Source: Belliella alkalica (GTDB taxonomy: Bacteria; Bacteroidota; Bacteroidia; Cytophagales; Cyclobacteriaceae). Taken from it: a DNA stretch of 63,684 bases. How positions within the stretch are numbered: position 1 is the first letter of the stretch; each line of letters begins with the position of its first letter. The DNA lies in NCBI RefSeq assembly GCF_022549785.1, contig NZ_JAKZGO010000020.1, positions 351-64,034 of the forward strand, written 5' to 3'. Both the position numbers and the translations under genes were made by a program. The notes beneath the pieces were generated by a model that saw nothing but the letters and a program-made list of their open reading frames with translations, made no database searches and was not told the origin of the DNA. Below, in pieces: positions 63,597 to 63,684 of this stretch.

Positions 63597-63684
63597 GTGG
63601 CGGCGACCTACTCTCCCGGGTGTAACCCCAGTACCATCGGCGCTGCAGGGCTTAACTTCTCTGTTCGGGATGGGAAGAGGTGGG
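63597..63684 (-). rRNA. rrf: 5S ribosomal RNA (3' part, runs off the window)
   Basis: The minus strand reads CACCTCTTCCCATCCCGAAC..., then AGAGAAGTTAAGCCCTGCAG and CGCCGATGGTACT, ending GAGAGTAGGTCGCCGCCAC. These are the conserved 5S loop A-D segments. About 88 nt of 3' sequence are present; the 5' end lies beyond the right edge. The exact 3' end is estimated from the closing helix. Confidence 0.95.

Overview
The window is a low-GC, gene-dense chromosomal segment of a Bacteroidota bacterium, most likely order Cytophagales and plausibly family Cyclobacteriaceae (inference from gene content; no database was searched). The evidence is: Bacteroidota-type promoter boxes (TAnnTTTG) upstream of several genes; many lipoproteins and outer-membrane barrels with short signal peptides; a type IX secretion (T9SS) C-terminal sorting domain; the long insertion-containing IspG; 6-bladed propeller proteins resembling DUF4221; and DUF6089/DUF1599/DoxX-redoxin families typical of the phylum. 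The right edge runs into the 3' part of a 5S rRNA on the minus strand, so an rRNA operon lies just outside.

Layout. 0-1.6 kb: pyrR-pyrB (minus). 2-6.8 kb: a thioredoxin-reductase-like flavoprotein, small envelope proteins and a 2,4-dienoyl-CoA-reductase-type SDR. 6.9-18.7 kb: housekeeping genes ahcY, birA, rsfS-ftsH, nfeD-floA and proS, then a low-complexity lipoprotein and a FadL-like barrel. 18.7-22.6 kb: DUF1599-DoxX-aroK (minus) diverging from folP-cdaA (plus). 23.3-25.6 kb: the divergent threonine-catabolism pair kbl/tdh. 25.7-29.6 kb: a T9SS-type serine protease interrupted by one in-frame stop, then two paralogous lipoproteins. 30-36.6 kb: an ArsC-like gene, an LpoA-like TPR/binding-protein gene with hemL, guaA, and a ligase-associated exonuclease. 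36.6-40.8 kb: three related beta-propeller lipoproteins with a small secreted six-cysteine protein between them. 41.1-44.4 kb: flavin reductase, two small unknowns, SDR, folE and a PTPS/QueD homologue. 44.8-49.5 kb: L,D-transpeptidase, kdsA-kdsC, and a GNAT-nitrilase fusion. 49.6-62.6 kb: MscS channel, DUF6089 barrel, leuS, slyD, an orphan ABC ATPase, ispG-SDR and a PIF1-like helicase.

Non-coding content is rich. A family of about 150-bp elements (six copies: 2941, 13567, 13726, 13879, 54990, 55763) has TATCCGC-containing terminal inverted repeats, and several copies are flanked by AT-rich direct repeats of 8-12 bp; this looks like a non-autonomous mobile element. A 243-bp tandem repeat built on AACCT(T/C)(T/C)GAGGTT-type hairpins precedes the rRNA operon. 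About twenty intrinsic terminators can be read directly.

The most notable observations are the mobile-element family, the in-frame stop in the T9SS protease, the propeller/cysteine-rich peptide locus with simple-sequence repeats in its upstream regions, and a terminator hairpin embedded in the opposing aroK gene. I saw no CRISPR array, prophage, tRNA or recognised defence system.
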